A stretch of DNA of 64,000 nt from Gigaspora rosea. Taxonomy: Eukaryota; Glomeromycota; Glomeromycetes; Diversisporales; Gigasporaceae. The translations under genes and the position numbers were made by a program. This document shows positions 1 through 12,249 of this stretch, in pieces (positions within the stretch are counted from its first letter, which is position 1; every line of letters begins with the position of its first letter). The DNA is taken from contig QKWP01000030.1 in the NCBI GenBank assembly GCA_003550325.1, positions 106,230 through 170,229 of the forward strand, given 5' to 3'. The notes under the pieces were generated by a model. That model had not been told where the DNA came from, searched no databases, and was given only the letters and a program-made list of their open reading frames with translations.

Positions 1-1161
1 AAAAAAATAGTGCACTATAAAAAAAAAAAAAAAAAAAAGAAATTGATAATCCAAATTTAGATGTAACTTCATCACAATAAAGAATTTAAACACTTTATTA
101 ATCTGAATACCAAAAAATAAATTCTTTATTTTATATCAAAATATATATATATTATTGTGTTTCATTAAATCAAAATTCCATAATTACTTGTATTAAATAA
201 ATATACTTACCTTCTTAGTCTTCAAATCCATCAGGTTTCAAATTACCAAGACAGGTCTTCAAATTGGGTCTTCAAGTAAAGTGTTTAAATTCTTTCTAGT
301 GAAGTTACTTTTTTTATCAAATATTTTTATCATTTGGATCATAATTTCTACAAAGAGATTTTTCATGCCCTTATATATAAAATTCTTGAACCAAATATAT
401 AATGCAACTTTGTTTTTACTTTAGTAAACAATCTAAAACAAAATTACATGTTTTTTAAAATAGAAATACACAATTCCAAAATGGAAATACATGATTTCTA
501 AAAGCAAAATATATGATTCAAAAACATGGCTTAGATTCCAAAATAGAAATACACAATTCCAAAATGGAAATACACAATTCCAAAATAGAAATACACAATT
601 TAAAAAAATATAGTTATTTATTACTTATGTGATGTTAGGGTAAATAATGATATTTAATATAATTTGGTATAGTTTTCACATAGTAGTTTTGAGTTCATTT
701 TAGAGGAGATTTATATATAAGTAAGAATTTTATTAATTATTTAAGATTGATAAGGAATGAATTTTTAATAATTATTTTACGATGGGTAAAATAGTGGTAA
801 AATTTGTACAGATAGTAAAATTAGCATGACTATAACATGAGGGCAATATTCTGTCTTACAAAAAATATAAGGAAATGCAGTACATCAAAAGTGATGTAGA
901 TGGGTTAGACATGTTATCAGTATAGATCAGAGGTCCAAAAAATTTTTTCAGAGGTTCGGTATCAATTTATTAATATATAATTTGGCATTTAAAATTTAAT
1001 TTTAACAATCAGAGACTTGGACTTGGTAACCAAATTTTAGCTTAATTTTATAAATTTGATATAATGCAAAAAGCAAAATAAACATTATGATTCTAAATCC
1101 AAAGCCCAATTAAGAATACCCCAAAATCCAAATATATCTACAATATATATTTTAAATTGAG
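1..1161. other. AT-rich DNA without a gene
   Basis: No open frame with protein-like composition on either strand. The only structure is a 21-bp tandem repeat at 457-602. Confidence 0.7.
457..602. repeat. 21-bp tandem repeat, two blocks
   Basis: The unit aaaatRgaaatacacaattcc occurs at about 457-477, 478-498 (diverged), 540-560, 561-581 and 582-602, with A and G alternating at the R position. The 499-539 gap holds decayed sequence. Minisatellite of unknown role. Confidence 0.75.
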
Positions 1162-1169
1162 TCTTATAC

Positions 1170-1995
1170 GCAAATCTTACGTTTTTGATACTCCTGCACT
1201 TACTTTTTTGATACTCCTAAATGTACCCAAAAATTTTATTCTTTTTGAGACACGGCGATTTTAAAAAAGTCGCATGACTGCCACAATTAAAATCGACCAA
1301 TAGAATTGCAGTTAAGATTCTAATAAAAGGCTTAAAGTTTTTTTTAATCAGAACTAATTTTTTTTATTATATCATTATTGTTTGAATTTTTAATAAGAGT
1401 TGCAAAGATGAAATTACCATTCCAATAGTAGTAAATACATCAAAATTGGCTTAGTGTATCATGAGATATAAGTAAAAAAATTTTCACAAATTTTTAAAGG
1501 TTTTTTAAAAAACTAAAAATTCGCGAAAATTTTTTTACTCATATCTCATAATATACTAAGCCAATTTTGATGTGTTTACTACTATTGGGATAGTAATTTT
1601 CATCTCTGCAACTCTTATTAGAAATTCAAATAATAATGACATAATAAAAAAATTAGTTCCAATTAAAAAAACTTCAAGTCTTTTATTAGAATCTTACTTG
1701 CAATTACATTGATCGATTTTAACATGGTGGTCATGTGACTTTTTTAAATTGCGGTGTCTCAAAAAAGTAATAAACTTTTTGGAGTACATTTAGGGCAGTG
1801 TCATTAATCACCTGATTATTTTTTATCAGAGGCCTATCCCCCTCCCTATTCCTTAATATATATATAGTCAGGTTCTTATATATAATTTCAACTTTTTTTT
1901 ACCTCCTCCCCCCTAAAAAATCACCTGATTTTTGTTACTCCCCTTAGGAGTATCAAAAAAGTAAGTGCAAAAGTATCAAAAATGTAAGATTTGCA
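1170..1995. mobile_element. Foldback MITE, 826 bp, 8-bp target duplication
   Basis: The two halves (about 1170-1500 and 1505-1995) are inverted copies that can be followed base by base: for example 'tttttgatactcctgcactt' on the left against its complement near 1930-1970. The termini read gcaaatcttac and gtaagatttgc. The flanks repeat tcttatac (1162-1169 and 1996-2003), an 8-bp target duplication as made by hAT transposases (MULEs usually give 9). The right arm carries about 130 bp of extra sequence near 1805-1935. No coding capacity. Confidence 0.8.
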
Positions 1996-2075
1996 TCTTA
2001 TACAGTATTGTCGTCAGACAATATTTAAACAAATCTAATTTATATTGAACATTTAGACCATGCCCAATTGTATTG

Positions 2076-2257
2076 CAGTAAAACCTTTATAAGTGCACTC
2101 TTATAAGAGCAAAGCCTTTATAAATAACTCATACAAATTCTGGCTCAAATATATACATATATATATGATCTCTACAAATGTGCTTTCTCTTATTAATCTT
2201 TAAGTGCACTTTATTAAAGTTTGGTCCCAAGAATGTACGTGCATTTATGGAGGTCCA
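2076..2257. mobile_element. Possible short pogo/Tigger-type MITE
   Basis: It starts CAGTAAAACC at 2076, and an inverted copy of the stretch with ATAARTGCAC lies near 2205-2255. CAG starts and plus/minus palindromic arms fit Tigger-like termini, but the right end is incomplete and I could not confirm a TA duplication there. Confidence 0.35.
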
Positions 2258-3726
2258 ACAATTTATTAGATAGATAGATTATTTTCAAACATTATACTTA
2301 CTCAATCGAAGGTTTTTTAATATCGATATAAATTAATACTGTACAAAAAAATTAACAGTGAATTATGAATAAATTAGTTAAAATCTGAACCATAAATTGA
2401 TTATATTATAAATTTAAAAATCACAGAGATTGTACCTGTATATTAATGTTAATACATGTAAAGATATTCCAGTAATTAATAATTTGCAAATGTGCAAAGT
2501 AGCAATAGTATAAAAACATATTATTTAGTTTCGAAACTTAATGCCATGTTCCAACTATGAGCCAATACAAATAAGAGCTTGTACACATTTTTTAGAAAGG
2601 GGTACATGCTGCAAAGAGCCCTACTGATTTTGAAAATTAATATAAGAAAGAAACATTAAGATCTATTTGGAAAAACAAAATATTCATAAAAATTGTTTAC
2701 TAAATTTTGATCCAGCTGATAATGATGCCAATGTACTCTGAGGTATCCTGACCCAGAATTTTGGGGACCCTTCTGTATAAGTTATAAATATTATAAATAT
2801 AAGAGTTTATTGTTAATATGAAAGTTTATAATAGTAATTAGCTATAGCTATGGTATATAATATAATTGGCTCATAGCTCTAAATTGGCTTCACATAATAC
2901 AAGCTAAACCATAGCTTAGTTAAGCTAATCCATCTATGACTTTGCAGAGCCATTTTGCATTACTACTTATATGGCTCCTATTTATCAGGTTACTGCTACG
3001 CGATTAATTTTCTGTAAGTAAATTAGAAAATCACATAAAGCTCACTCTCATTATAATAAAGTTCTCACTATAGCTTATATTGAGAGAATACTATATGAAG
3101 TTCACCATATCAAGTTGAAGTTTATAATTTTGGAATTCAAAATTCTTTACTATATCGAATTTTCACTATAATAACTTAAATTTCTTGGATTACAAAACCT
3201 TAAATCCAATATGCTTGTACAGTACTATTAGAAAAAAATTTTTTATAATATATAGTAGTACAAGTAAATACAAAATACATAAAAAAGATTAGCATTTGAT
3301 TTGTGCTTCAAATGTTTTTTTAAATATAAATATGACTATTGTTCATAGCAAAGTGAAAATGGAATGCTAAGGATCAAGATCAAGAATTAAGATCCAGATT
3401 AAGAATAGAGATCAAAAATAGAGATCAAGAATAGAGATAATAGCCTACTATACAAAACACTTTCAGGAAAAATTGATCATCACTCTACTGTGTTCCGGTG
3501 CCAGAAAAGTGTTTAAAGAAAAACAGTATATCAAAAAAAGACAGTTTTAGAAGCACATAAGACCACTACAGAGAGGCAAAAGCCCTAATACCAAAGAAAA
3601 GGAAGTTCATCGATTGGAGTATGGACAAAGCCCAAGGAAAATGCGTTAAGACTCATGACACTAGGTCAAAATCTACTAACAAAGAAGAAAACATGAACAT
3701 CGCTCTGGAGAGCATAATACCTAGAG
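2258..3726. other. AT-rich DNA without a gene
   Basis: No supportable coding region. Purine-rich ATCAAGAATAGAG-type imperfect repeats lie at about 3370-3440. Confidence 0.6.
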
Positions 3727-3981
3727 CAGTGTTGTCACTTGGATGTGTCCATACTATGTTATTTGTCCAACATTCAAGATTGTCCAAAATTGTCCAAGCC
3801 TATGTCCTATGTTTAACTAATCAATAAAGTAATTTAAAAAAATATATAATTATATATTTTTTTAGGTGCTGGACTCATTGGTGAAAAAATTAAAATAGAT
3901 TGATTATCTTAATAAAATTTTAAGTAATTTTAATTTGAAAAAATGTCCAAAATGTCCAAAAACGTCCAAATAACAACACTG
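3727..3981. mobile_element. hAT-type MITE, 255 bp
   Basis: Terminal inverted repeats: cagtgttgtcacttgga at the left, and the complement of cagtgttgttatttgga at the right (14 of 17 match). The flanks acctagag (3719-3726) and atctagag (3982-3989) are a 7/8 target duplication. CAGTGTTGT ends with an 8-bp duplication are typical of hAT elements. Inside are repeated gtccaa words. A 68-codon open frame overlapping the element (3621-3827) is not a gene. Confidence 0.8.
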
Positions 3982-5318
3982 ATCTAGAGGTTAGTAAAAC
4001 TACAGGGCCAACTTATATGATATATATACCAAATAAAATTACTTGCATGATTTTGTATAACAATCAAATAGATTGATAATAAAAAAATTTGCGATACTAT
4101 ACTAATGAGTCTTTTAGCAATAATAACTAAGCACTGATTCAACATATATTATTGCTATACTCTATTAACACTAGTTGGTAGGTTTATATAAAGATTGCAT
4201 ACATATTGGTATTCACAGGGACAAAATTCACTTTTTTAAAAATAATTGAAATTGTTAAATGCAATCTTATTACTAACTCTATATATATATATATACTTAA
4301 CAAACTATACTTTGTAAATTAGTTAAAGAGGCACTTTAATATGTACATGATATTAAGGAAAATATCATTAGCAAATTTATAGTAGTGAAATTTTTTGAAA
4401 GATCTTGCGAACCTGTGAAATCTTTTGGCAAACTGCAATATAATTCAAAATATTTCACAAAAAATATTTTTGAAATATTTTATTCGAAATAATTCGAAAT
4501 ATTTTCAACTATTTTAGACCTGGAAAACCAAGCTAGATCAGTATATCTGTAACCTGGGTTAAATCAAGGGCGTATTGGACGTATTGGACTATAATTTTAA
4601 AATATTTCGAAATATTTCGAAATATTTTGAAATTTTGTATAATGTTACATGATCTTTATAAATTAGATTTTTTTATTTTGTTTTTGTTTTTATTTTGTTT
4701 TTTCTTTTATTTATTTTTTAATTTTTTTTACACTTTACAAAAACACTAGTCTTTTGCAAGAAAATCAACAACTATTCAGCACTTTGTAAGAACACCAATT
4801 TGACTTTTGTGCACCAACTCAGACTTCTAATAACTTGCAAGAACACAACTGATTTCTCCAGCAATTTCTAAATTTTCAAGAACACTTCTTTAAAGAGATG
4901 ATTTAGTTTGGCACAAGTTTTCCCAAGTTTTTGCAAAGTTTCACTTTATTTATTTTTTTTGTTTAACATTTTTTGTTTTTTGGTTTTTTTTTAAACTTTT
5001 TTATTAATTTATTTTATTCTAGCACTTTGTGAGAACACTAACTTCTCTAGCGCTTTGCAAGAACATACTAGAAAAAAGAAAAAAATTAAGGTGATAGTCA
5101 AAACAAAAGAGATAGCTAAAGCAAAAATGATAGTTAAAACAAAGAAGTGAAGATAATAGCTAACTGTGGGGTATATAAAAATAAGTATAGAGTTAGTTTT
5201 TTATTTTTTTTTCTACAAATAATAATGGAGTTAAATGCGACAAAGTGTGAAAGTAATTAAAATAATATATAGTAATAGAAAATAATACTATAAAAAATGT
5301 ATAATAATTAAAATATAA

Positions 5319-5688
5319 GGACTTAATTAGGTATCGCACACTGCGATGTGCTTGTATATTGCACCCAACGATCTACCAATTAAATTTGAAGATTAGGTGT
5401 AATGTGAAAATTTCTTTGTATAACAAAATAAAGAAATTTTTCTAAAATTTGTAATATCAAAAAATTTCATATACTTAACCACCTTTCACGCTCTAACAAA
5501 AAAAATTTCTTGCAAAATTTTGGTATATACTATCATCTATTTTAACTTCTAACACTAACTCTTACCCTTACTCTAACCTTATATTAATTTAAATTTTTGT
5601 TATATAGAAAATTTATCTACAAAAATTATGTTTACATATTGTGTACAATGAATTAGCATATTGCAGGATGCATTACATATATTTATCC
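5319..5688. mobile_element. MULE-type MITE, 9-bp target duplication (family A, copy 1)
   Basis: Flanked by a perfect 9-bp direct repeat aaaatataa (5310-5318 and 5689-5697). It interrupts the left arm of the surrounding long-TIR element exactly: the arm resumes after the second copy. It contains cacactgcgatgtgc near one end and an aactcttaccctactct stretch. Its ends and internal words resemble the element at 27652-27987. A 9-bp duplication points to Mutator-like transposition. Confidence 0.8.
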
Positions 5689-5734
5689 AAAATATAATAT
5701 CTAATAATATATGTAATATTTATTAAAATATATA

Positions 5735-6320
5735 TTTAATTTAAAAATATAATATATATAATGTATAATGATGATAATAAAAAAATATAAAATTTTATAT
5801 TAAATTGCGAAATTTTAAAAAATTTTAAAACTTTGCAATTATTGCAAAATATTGCAAAATATTGCAGATTTACATGATAATATGCGAAATATTACTTCCT
5901 GTGACCCTCTAAAAAGTCAAATTATATTGTAAAATATTGTGAAATAGACCAAATAAAAAATGCAAACCTCTATTTAATTATTCCCTTCAGGGGTCACAAG
6001 AGGTAATATTTTACATATTATCATGTAACTTTGCAATATTTTGTAATATTTCACAATAATTCACAAAATTTTAAAATTTTTTAAAATTTTCACAATTTAA
6101 TATAAATTTTTATATTTTTTTATTATCATCATTAGGGCGCTGACATTTATTAGATAATATTTTAGGGGTAGGGTCAAGAAAAATCTTACCTTAGTTAAAT
6201 TTGATTGGCCAAAATTCTATTTATAGGTCTTATCTGGGGGTAGAGGGTAAGCCTCTATAGTAAATAGATATTAGGTAATAAATGTCAGCGCCCTTATATA
6301 TTATATATATTACATTTTTA
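5735..6320. repeat. Foldback palindrome interrupted by a Harbinger-type MITE
   Basis: Arms about 5735-5945 and 5980-6134 plus 6294-6320 are inverted copies (taatgatgataataaaaaaa against ttttttattatcatcatta; atgataatatgcgaaatatt against its complement; central gtgaccct and agggtcac). The right arm is split by the element at 6135-6293. Confidence 0.7.
6135..6293. mobile_element. PIF/Harbinger-type MITE, TTA duplication (copy 1)
   Basis: 159 bp with perfect 18-bp terminal inverted repeats gggcgctgacatttatta, flanked on both sides by TTA. A 3-bp TTA/TWA target is the hallmark of PIF/Harbinger. It contains tttgattggcca and is related to the copy at 50964-51107. Confidence 0.85.
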
Positions 6321-6649
6321 AATTTTTTTTTTTTTTTTTTTTTTTTATTTTTATTTATTTATTTTTTTTTTTGCTTTTACATTATTTTTTTATTTTAATT
6401 ATATTTTTTTTCGCTTTATTTAATTTTTTTTATTTTTTTTATTTGATTTTATTTCAATCTAAACACTATCTATATTATTTATAGAATGGTATTTTTAATT
6501 CATGTCGTACGTGAAGTTTTTTAAATAATAAACCCCCAATAAGTTAGCCGTGGGAATCTGCCGGAGTTATGGCCACAATTTCAGATTATTTATTTTAAGT
6601 TTTTTTTTTATTTTTTTTTTATATTGTTATTTATTTNATATAAGTCAAA

Positions 6650-7640
6650 CATTATCCGGCTACTTCTAAGAGCGCCCAAATGCAACTCGTCACACCAAAC
6701 TCCTGAAAGAATGGAGTCTCAATATCAGTGTTGTCAAGTTTATAGGATTTCTCTTCAAATTCCTCCCACCTAGCATCAATAGTGGAATCAGATAATAATA
6801 GCATGTACTATTATCTGTATACTACTATTCAAGAAAAAATGGGATATAAAAGAAATAAAAGGGTCATAAAAAAAAGGGGGAAATAGCATCAAACCTAGAT
6901 GAGAAACCAAAAACAACAACAAAAGAAAAAGATGTAAAATGAGAGAAACAAAGAAAAAGCCTATAAACAAGGTGGAACTGACTACTCCTATCTAAAAAAA
7001 ATGAAAAAAAAGAGGAGATAACAAATACTAATACTAATACTAATACTAATACTGCTAATGTTTAAAAATTATAATACTGCACAGCGTAATTCTGCTAAAA
7101 TATTATGTACATAAAAGAAAAAACTAAACTACGCCTAATAGAAAGTTCTAGAAAGAAATTTTATCTCGAATTTTCTACCAAAACATCTCACGTATCATTT
7201 GTTTATTCATAGGATTCAAATTCACTCGTGACTGATTATGATTAGGTAGACGTATTCCCAAATTGGAAGGAGTAAACACTGCCGATATTTTGGAGGGGGT
7301 AAACTGAATTGCCCACTTTTTGGCGAAATTTTGAAAAAACCAAAAAGAGATAGGAGAGAGACCAAAACTTGTAAAAAGTGTAAGTTTTACGTTTTGTAGA
7401 ATAGTATAGATAACCAAAAGTATGTTTTTGTCTAGACTTCCACATCTTTTGACAAAAAACTCTAGGGTTTTAGCCCTACTACGTTTCTATAGCAATGAAG
7501 TCTTCTACCCGAAGAACCAAACCCACAAGGAAAAATCTTTTTCAGCTCTATTTCAGTCTTCTTACATGCAATCTGAAGTCCTGTATCCAAGTTGCTTCTA
7601 GATAGAGTTTTTGTTATGTATAAAAATACTAACTGCAAAA
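6650..7640 (-). pseudogene. Unidentified coding scraps inside the long-TIR element
   Basis: Three minus-strand stretches have balanced amino-acid composition unlike their AT-rich surroundings: about 7640 to 7462 (contains KKIFPCGFGSSGRR), about 7340 to 7175 (contains KKWAIQFTPSKISAVFTPS) and about 6803 to 6650 (contains EFEEKSYKLDN). They could be decayed exons of the element's own protein. I do not recognise the family and cannot join them. Frames are broken between segments. Confidence 0.35.
7022..7056. repeat. (ACTAAT)n microsatellite
   Basis: Five units of actaat in a row. Confidence 0.85.
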
Positions 7641-9771
7641 TTTTCGTAAGTCAGTGCTTATGGGAAATTTTGGTCCAGAGGATCGTCAGAAAGAGTTGTA
7701 AGGTTTGTATGATTACATTTTTAAACTAAATATATATTTTAATAAATATTATATGTTTTATTATTTATTATATTTTAATTATTATACATTTTTTACAGTA
7801 TTTTTTTATATTACTACAAATTATTTTAACTACTTTCGCACTTTGTTGCATCTAATTCTATTACTATTTGTAGAAGAAAAAATAAAAAACTAACTCTATA
7901 GACTTATTTTCACACACCCCATAGTTAGCTATTATCTTTGCTTCTTTGTTTTAACTATCGTATTTGCTTTAGCTATTTCTTTTGTTTTGACTATTATCTT
8001 TGTTTCTCTCTTTTTCTAGTATGTTCTTGCAAAGTGCTAGAGAAGTCAGTGTTCTCACCAAGTGCCAGAATAAAATAAATTAATAAAAAAAGTTTAAAAA
8101 AAAAAACAAAAAAACAAAAAATATTAAACAAAAAAATAAATAAAGTGTAACTTTGCAAAAACTTGCGAAAACTTGTGCCAAACTAAATCATCTCTTTAAA
8201 GAAGCGTTCTTGGAAATTTAGAAATTGCTAAAGAAATCAGTTGTGTGTTCTTGTGAAGTGTCAGAAGTCTGAGTTGGTGTACAAAGTCAAATTGGTTTTC
8301 TTGCAAAGTGCTGAATAGTTGTTGGTTTTCTTGCAAAAGCTAAATTTTGTAAAGTGTGAAAAAAATTAAAAAAATAAATAAATAAAAGAAAAACAAACTG
8401 AAATCAAAAAACAAAATGAAAAAAATCTAATTTATAAAAGTCTAATTTGATTTTGTGACATCATACAAAATTCTGAAAAATTTTGAAATATTTTAAAATA
8501 TTTTGAAAATATAGTCCAATATGCCCTTGGTATAAACAGGTTACAGATATACTCATCTAGCTTAGGTTTAAAATATTTTAAAATATTTCAAATTATTTTG
8601 AACTAAAGTATTTTTGAAATTACTTCTGAAATATTTCAAAACCTGCAGTTCGCAAGTTCTTTCAAAAAATTTCACAGGTTCACAAGATCTTTCGAAAGAT
8701 TTCGCTACTATAAAAAAATAAAACCTTATATTAACTCTAACTAGTAATTAAAATAAAGACAGTTTGAAACAGTTTATAGGCTTTGAGTTGTGTGTATAAT
8801 CACTTACCTTTGTTTTTTTATCTTATATGAATATATGATTTAGTTTTTTTAACAATAAAAAATAGCTATAAAAGTTGTATAATTAATTATTTACTTTTGT
8901 CTACAAAAAAAAAGTAAATGTAGAACAGAAACAGGAACAAATTGTAGATACCTCTAATAACACGTCAATTAACTGGTCAGAGGATGTGGACTTGGAGCTC
9001 TCTCTGGGTGAAGGCCCAACAGACACAGCAGGTTCAAATAACTCTGACAAAACAGGAAATTCACCAGGAAACATGAAGGAACTTTCTGAAAAGATAACAG
9101 AAAGTCCTGATGTAATGGATTCTGATATTCAGAATAACAATCTAAATCAGAATTTGGGCGGAGTTACGATAAACTCATCAGAAGTCTGTCAATGGTCTAG
9201 TTTATTCACTAAACTAAAAAGTGGCAAAGCAATATATTCTAACTTTGTTCCTAGAGATAGAATTTATACTAAGAATGATAATGCATTAATCTTTAATATT
9301 CAAAGTCTCAAAAATATTTCAATCAATAATATTGTTGCTGCTTTAGATACAAAAATGAGTAATGATTTAATTGCAGCCAGACTGCACTACAAAAGAGAAA
9401 AACATTTATACCTTGAAGTTATTCTCAAAAACCAAAAGAAACAACAACTGTACGCCACACAAAGAATTAACATTTTAAATAATCACTCCTTGGGTACATC
9501 CCAGTTAATTTTAGATATATTTTTCTGTCTGTTAGATTACGAAATGTTCTGATGGGACCTAAGGATCTTATCTCAAGATGGATTAAAAAGGCTACTGAAG
9601 ACTTTGGCACTATATTGTCAATAAAGCCTTTGGTATATGAAGAACCCTAGTATCTATGAACCAGTAGATTGTTACATTCAATACAACAGAGTACCCAGAT
9701 CTTGCTGAGAGAATCCCTAGATACACTCATATCTGGGATCAGAAAGTTTCACTAGACTGGAAGGAGGCCCC

Positions 9772-9840
9772 AAACTTTGTTTCTACTGTGACAAAGAAGG
9801 TCACTTCAAGAGGGATTGTAAAGAACTTAAGAAATCTATC
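9772..9840 (+). other. CCHC zinc knuckle of the LINE ORF1
   Basis: Reads CFYC-DKEG-HFKRDC in one frame. It is a nucleic-acid-binding motif of gag-like ORF1 proteins, in a different frame from the upstream ORF1 piece, which shows an indel between them. Confidence 0.85.
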
Positions 9841-10928
9841 AAATTTCAGCAATAGCAAAGGAAACGTAGAGCAAGAGTGATAAATCCAAGTTTAGCACAA
9901 AATTAGAATAAACAACCAAAGCTATAACATTTAGCACAAATAACCTATACGAATCAAATGCAACTCAAGTTCAAGTATTGATTCCAATATTAACAATCGG
10001 GAGTTAACTAGTAAGAAAAAGGAAAGAAATTCAGAACAAGCAATGAATAAGTTGGTTGTTGATAATTTATCTGAGGAACAGGTACAAAAAACCCACAACA
10101 TACCGCATGCTTCTGGAAGAGAAGGAAGAGTAGTTGTTGACACTCAAACTGTAAATTTGGAGAAAAGCAGTACAGAGTATGTGGGACAAGGATACAAAAA
10201 AGAGGATAATATAGAACTAATAGTAGAAATGATGGTAACTTCAAAACAAGTAGCTAACGAGAACGACTTTATACAAGTAACTAGTAAAAAAAATAGGAAG
10301 AAGACTAGCATCCCTATAATGGATAAAAGGCCTTCTCTATATGGAAAAAATAGAGATGTTAAAGAGACAAGACCTCATCTGGGAAATGAACAGTTGTTCA
10401 ACCTACGAATATTACAGATTGTATTCGCAATTTTTATTTACATTTTTCTCTTTGTATATATGCATAACACGATCAAAATAGCAACCCTAAATATAAAGGG
10501 TTTAAATAACAAACAAAATTTCAAAAAACTATAACATTATTAAAATCTTATAAGTTAAATATAGTCATAATACAAGAAACCAATCTTCACGATTTTTCTA
10601 TTAGAAACATTCTTGCGCAGCAATAGATTTTTAACTCATATTGGATGTTAAAAACAGCAATTTTGGCAGGAAAAAAAGAAATTAAGTTTGAGAAAATAAA
10701 CAAATCAGATAATGGATGAATATTATTAGCATAATTCAATTTTAGACAATGCTTGTACCTGGTTACTAACGTGTATGCTCTATCGAACATCGAAGACCAT
10801 ATAGCTTTCTTCAAATAACTGGTCTCTACAGATAGATAAAGAAGTTATTAATATCGTAGCTAGGGATTTTAACAGAAATTTAAATCCATACGAAAATAGA
10901 TTCAGTCAAGCAGAACCATATAATGATC

Positions 10929-11246
10929 GGGTGGAAATCAATTAATCGACAATCACTTCACCGACATAACATTTCACCAACAATTATTCACCGACACATT
11001 CATTTTATCGACAGTTTATTTCACCGAAGCTCATTTCACTGACAAAGTAATTCTGGTCATTGTCATTAGGGTAAGGGTAGAACTAGGTAGAATTAGGGCT
11101 AAAGTTAGGGTGCTTTTTGAAAAAAAACTTGTCAGTGAAATGAACTTCGGTGAAACAAACTGTCAGTAAAATGAACTTGTCGGGTGAGTATTTGTCGGTA
11201 AAATGTTATGTCAGTGAAGTGATTGTTAACAAAATAATACGGACCC
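10929..11246. mobile_element. MULE-type MITE of 'ttcaccgaca' words, 9-bp duplication (family B, copy 1)
   Basis: 318 bp between perfect 9-bp direct repeats ataatgatc (10920-10928 and 11247-11255). Ends are gggt and accc. Both arms are built of repeated ttcaccgaca/tgtcggtgaa words, with an asymmetric centre (ggtcattgtcattagggt). Removing it plus one duplication restores a continuous LINE reading frame (..AEPYND-LSHDILKQ..), confirming the insertion. The second copy is 62973-63291. Confidence 0.9.
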
Positions 11247-12249
11247 ATAATGATCTATCACATGATATTTTAAAACAGAGAATACAAGAGTACATAGATA
11301 CAGCAGAAATTATAGGGCTTAAACCCTTTCTTATCTTTTATTAGAGAACTCAGAGCAGTTACCTGATGGCCACGTGTTCGGACTATATATTCTTTGATGC
11401 TAATTATGCTTGTTACTGTAGTAGCGTCGCCACTAGATATAGAAATTCATATCACTTATTAGTTGAGTATGAGTTCAGTTCGCACAAGATCACCCATGAG
11501 CAGCATATTGGAAGTTCGACAAAAGATGTTGGTCTAATACAAAAATTAGAGAAGAAGTTGAGGAGAAGTTATGTAATATCAACATAGATAAATGGGGCCT
11601 TCATAAAGTATTATTCAATTGATTATCAGAGCCTATAAACTACAAATAGTATTAGAAAATAAAATCAAAGGCTCTATAGGAGGCTTATAGAAATAAACTC
11701 AAAAATTATACTCAATGATGAGTATGAGAACTTATGTTTAGTAGCAGAAGATGTAAGTCAACAACTGCAAGACAACCTATCTCTATTGACAGAAAAGTGG
11801 CAAATCAGATCAAAAGCTAGATGGGTAGAAAACAGAGAGAAGTCCACGAAATACTTTTTTATGCACTATAAAACTAGGCATTCGTCGACACCACCCACTA
11901 AAATTAAGGACTCAAACAATCCAGTAGAAGAAGAGCTAGTTACTTTACAGAAAGTAATATTTTTGTGAAGATACCATTATGATTAAGTTACTAAATAGTT
12001 ACATTATAAAATTAAAATTTTTATTAATCGAAACCATGTAGTTACGGTAGACTTAACTACATTATAACGATTTAGTAATGATTTTAAAATTAATAATACA
12101 GTCGTACCCCCTAAGTGCATGCTCTTGGGACCGGACATAATTATGCACTTAGAGGGGGTATGCATTTATAGAATACCCTCTCTAAATGCATGCCTTAGGA
12201 ATCGGATATAAATATGCATTTAGAGAATATTAATTTATAAAATTAATAA

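Larger units (their letters stand above)
4378..8712. mobile_element. 4.3-kb element with ~1-kb terminal inverted repeats
   Basis: The left arm (4378 to about 5750, about 1 kb after removing the MITE at 5319-5688) is an inverted copy of the right arm (about 7712-8712). Markers shared in inverted order include tatagtag termini, the gaacctgtgaaat stretch, the repeated cactttgcaagaaca words, and gatgatttagtttggcaca. The middle (5750-7710) holds a further foldback, poly-T tracts, a single ambiguous base (N at 6637) and minus-strand coding scraps. Long inverted arms fit MULE or foldback elements. No transposase is recognisable and no clear target duplication was found. Confidence 0.75.
8905..11956 (+). 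pseudogene. LINE retrotransposon, 5' block: ORF1 (gag-like) and endonuclease part of ORF2
   Basis: The longest open frame is 8986-9552, reading in from upstream (about 8905) without a clear start. After frame breaks a zinc knuckle follows at about 9772-9835, CFYC..EGHFKRDC, an exact CX2CX4HX4C. A second piece at 10043-10534 ends ORF1 and enters an APE-type endonuclease start (MHNTIKIATLNIKGLN at about 10462). It continues with IQET (about 10570), DFN (about 10866) and, after a MITE, the region before the reverse transcriptase (WQIRSKARWVENREKSTKYF, about 11798). This order fits an L1/Tx1-like LINE. Many stops and frameshifts make it dead. Block 2 resumes at about 31726. Confidence 0.85.

Noticed and set aside
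3621-3827. 68-codon plus-strand frame
   Set aside because: Its second half lies inside a hAT-type MITE (3727-3981) and it has no domain-like features.
11150-11344. 64-codon plus-strand frame
   Set aside because: Starts in MITE repeats; only its second half is LINE sequence.
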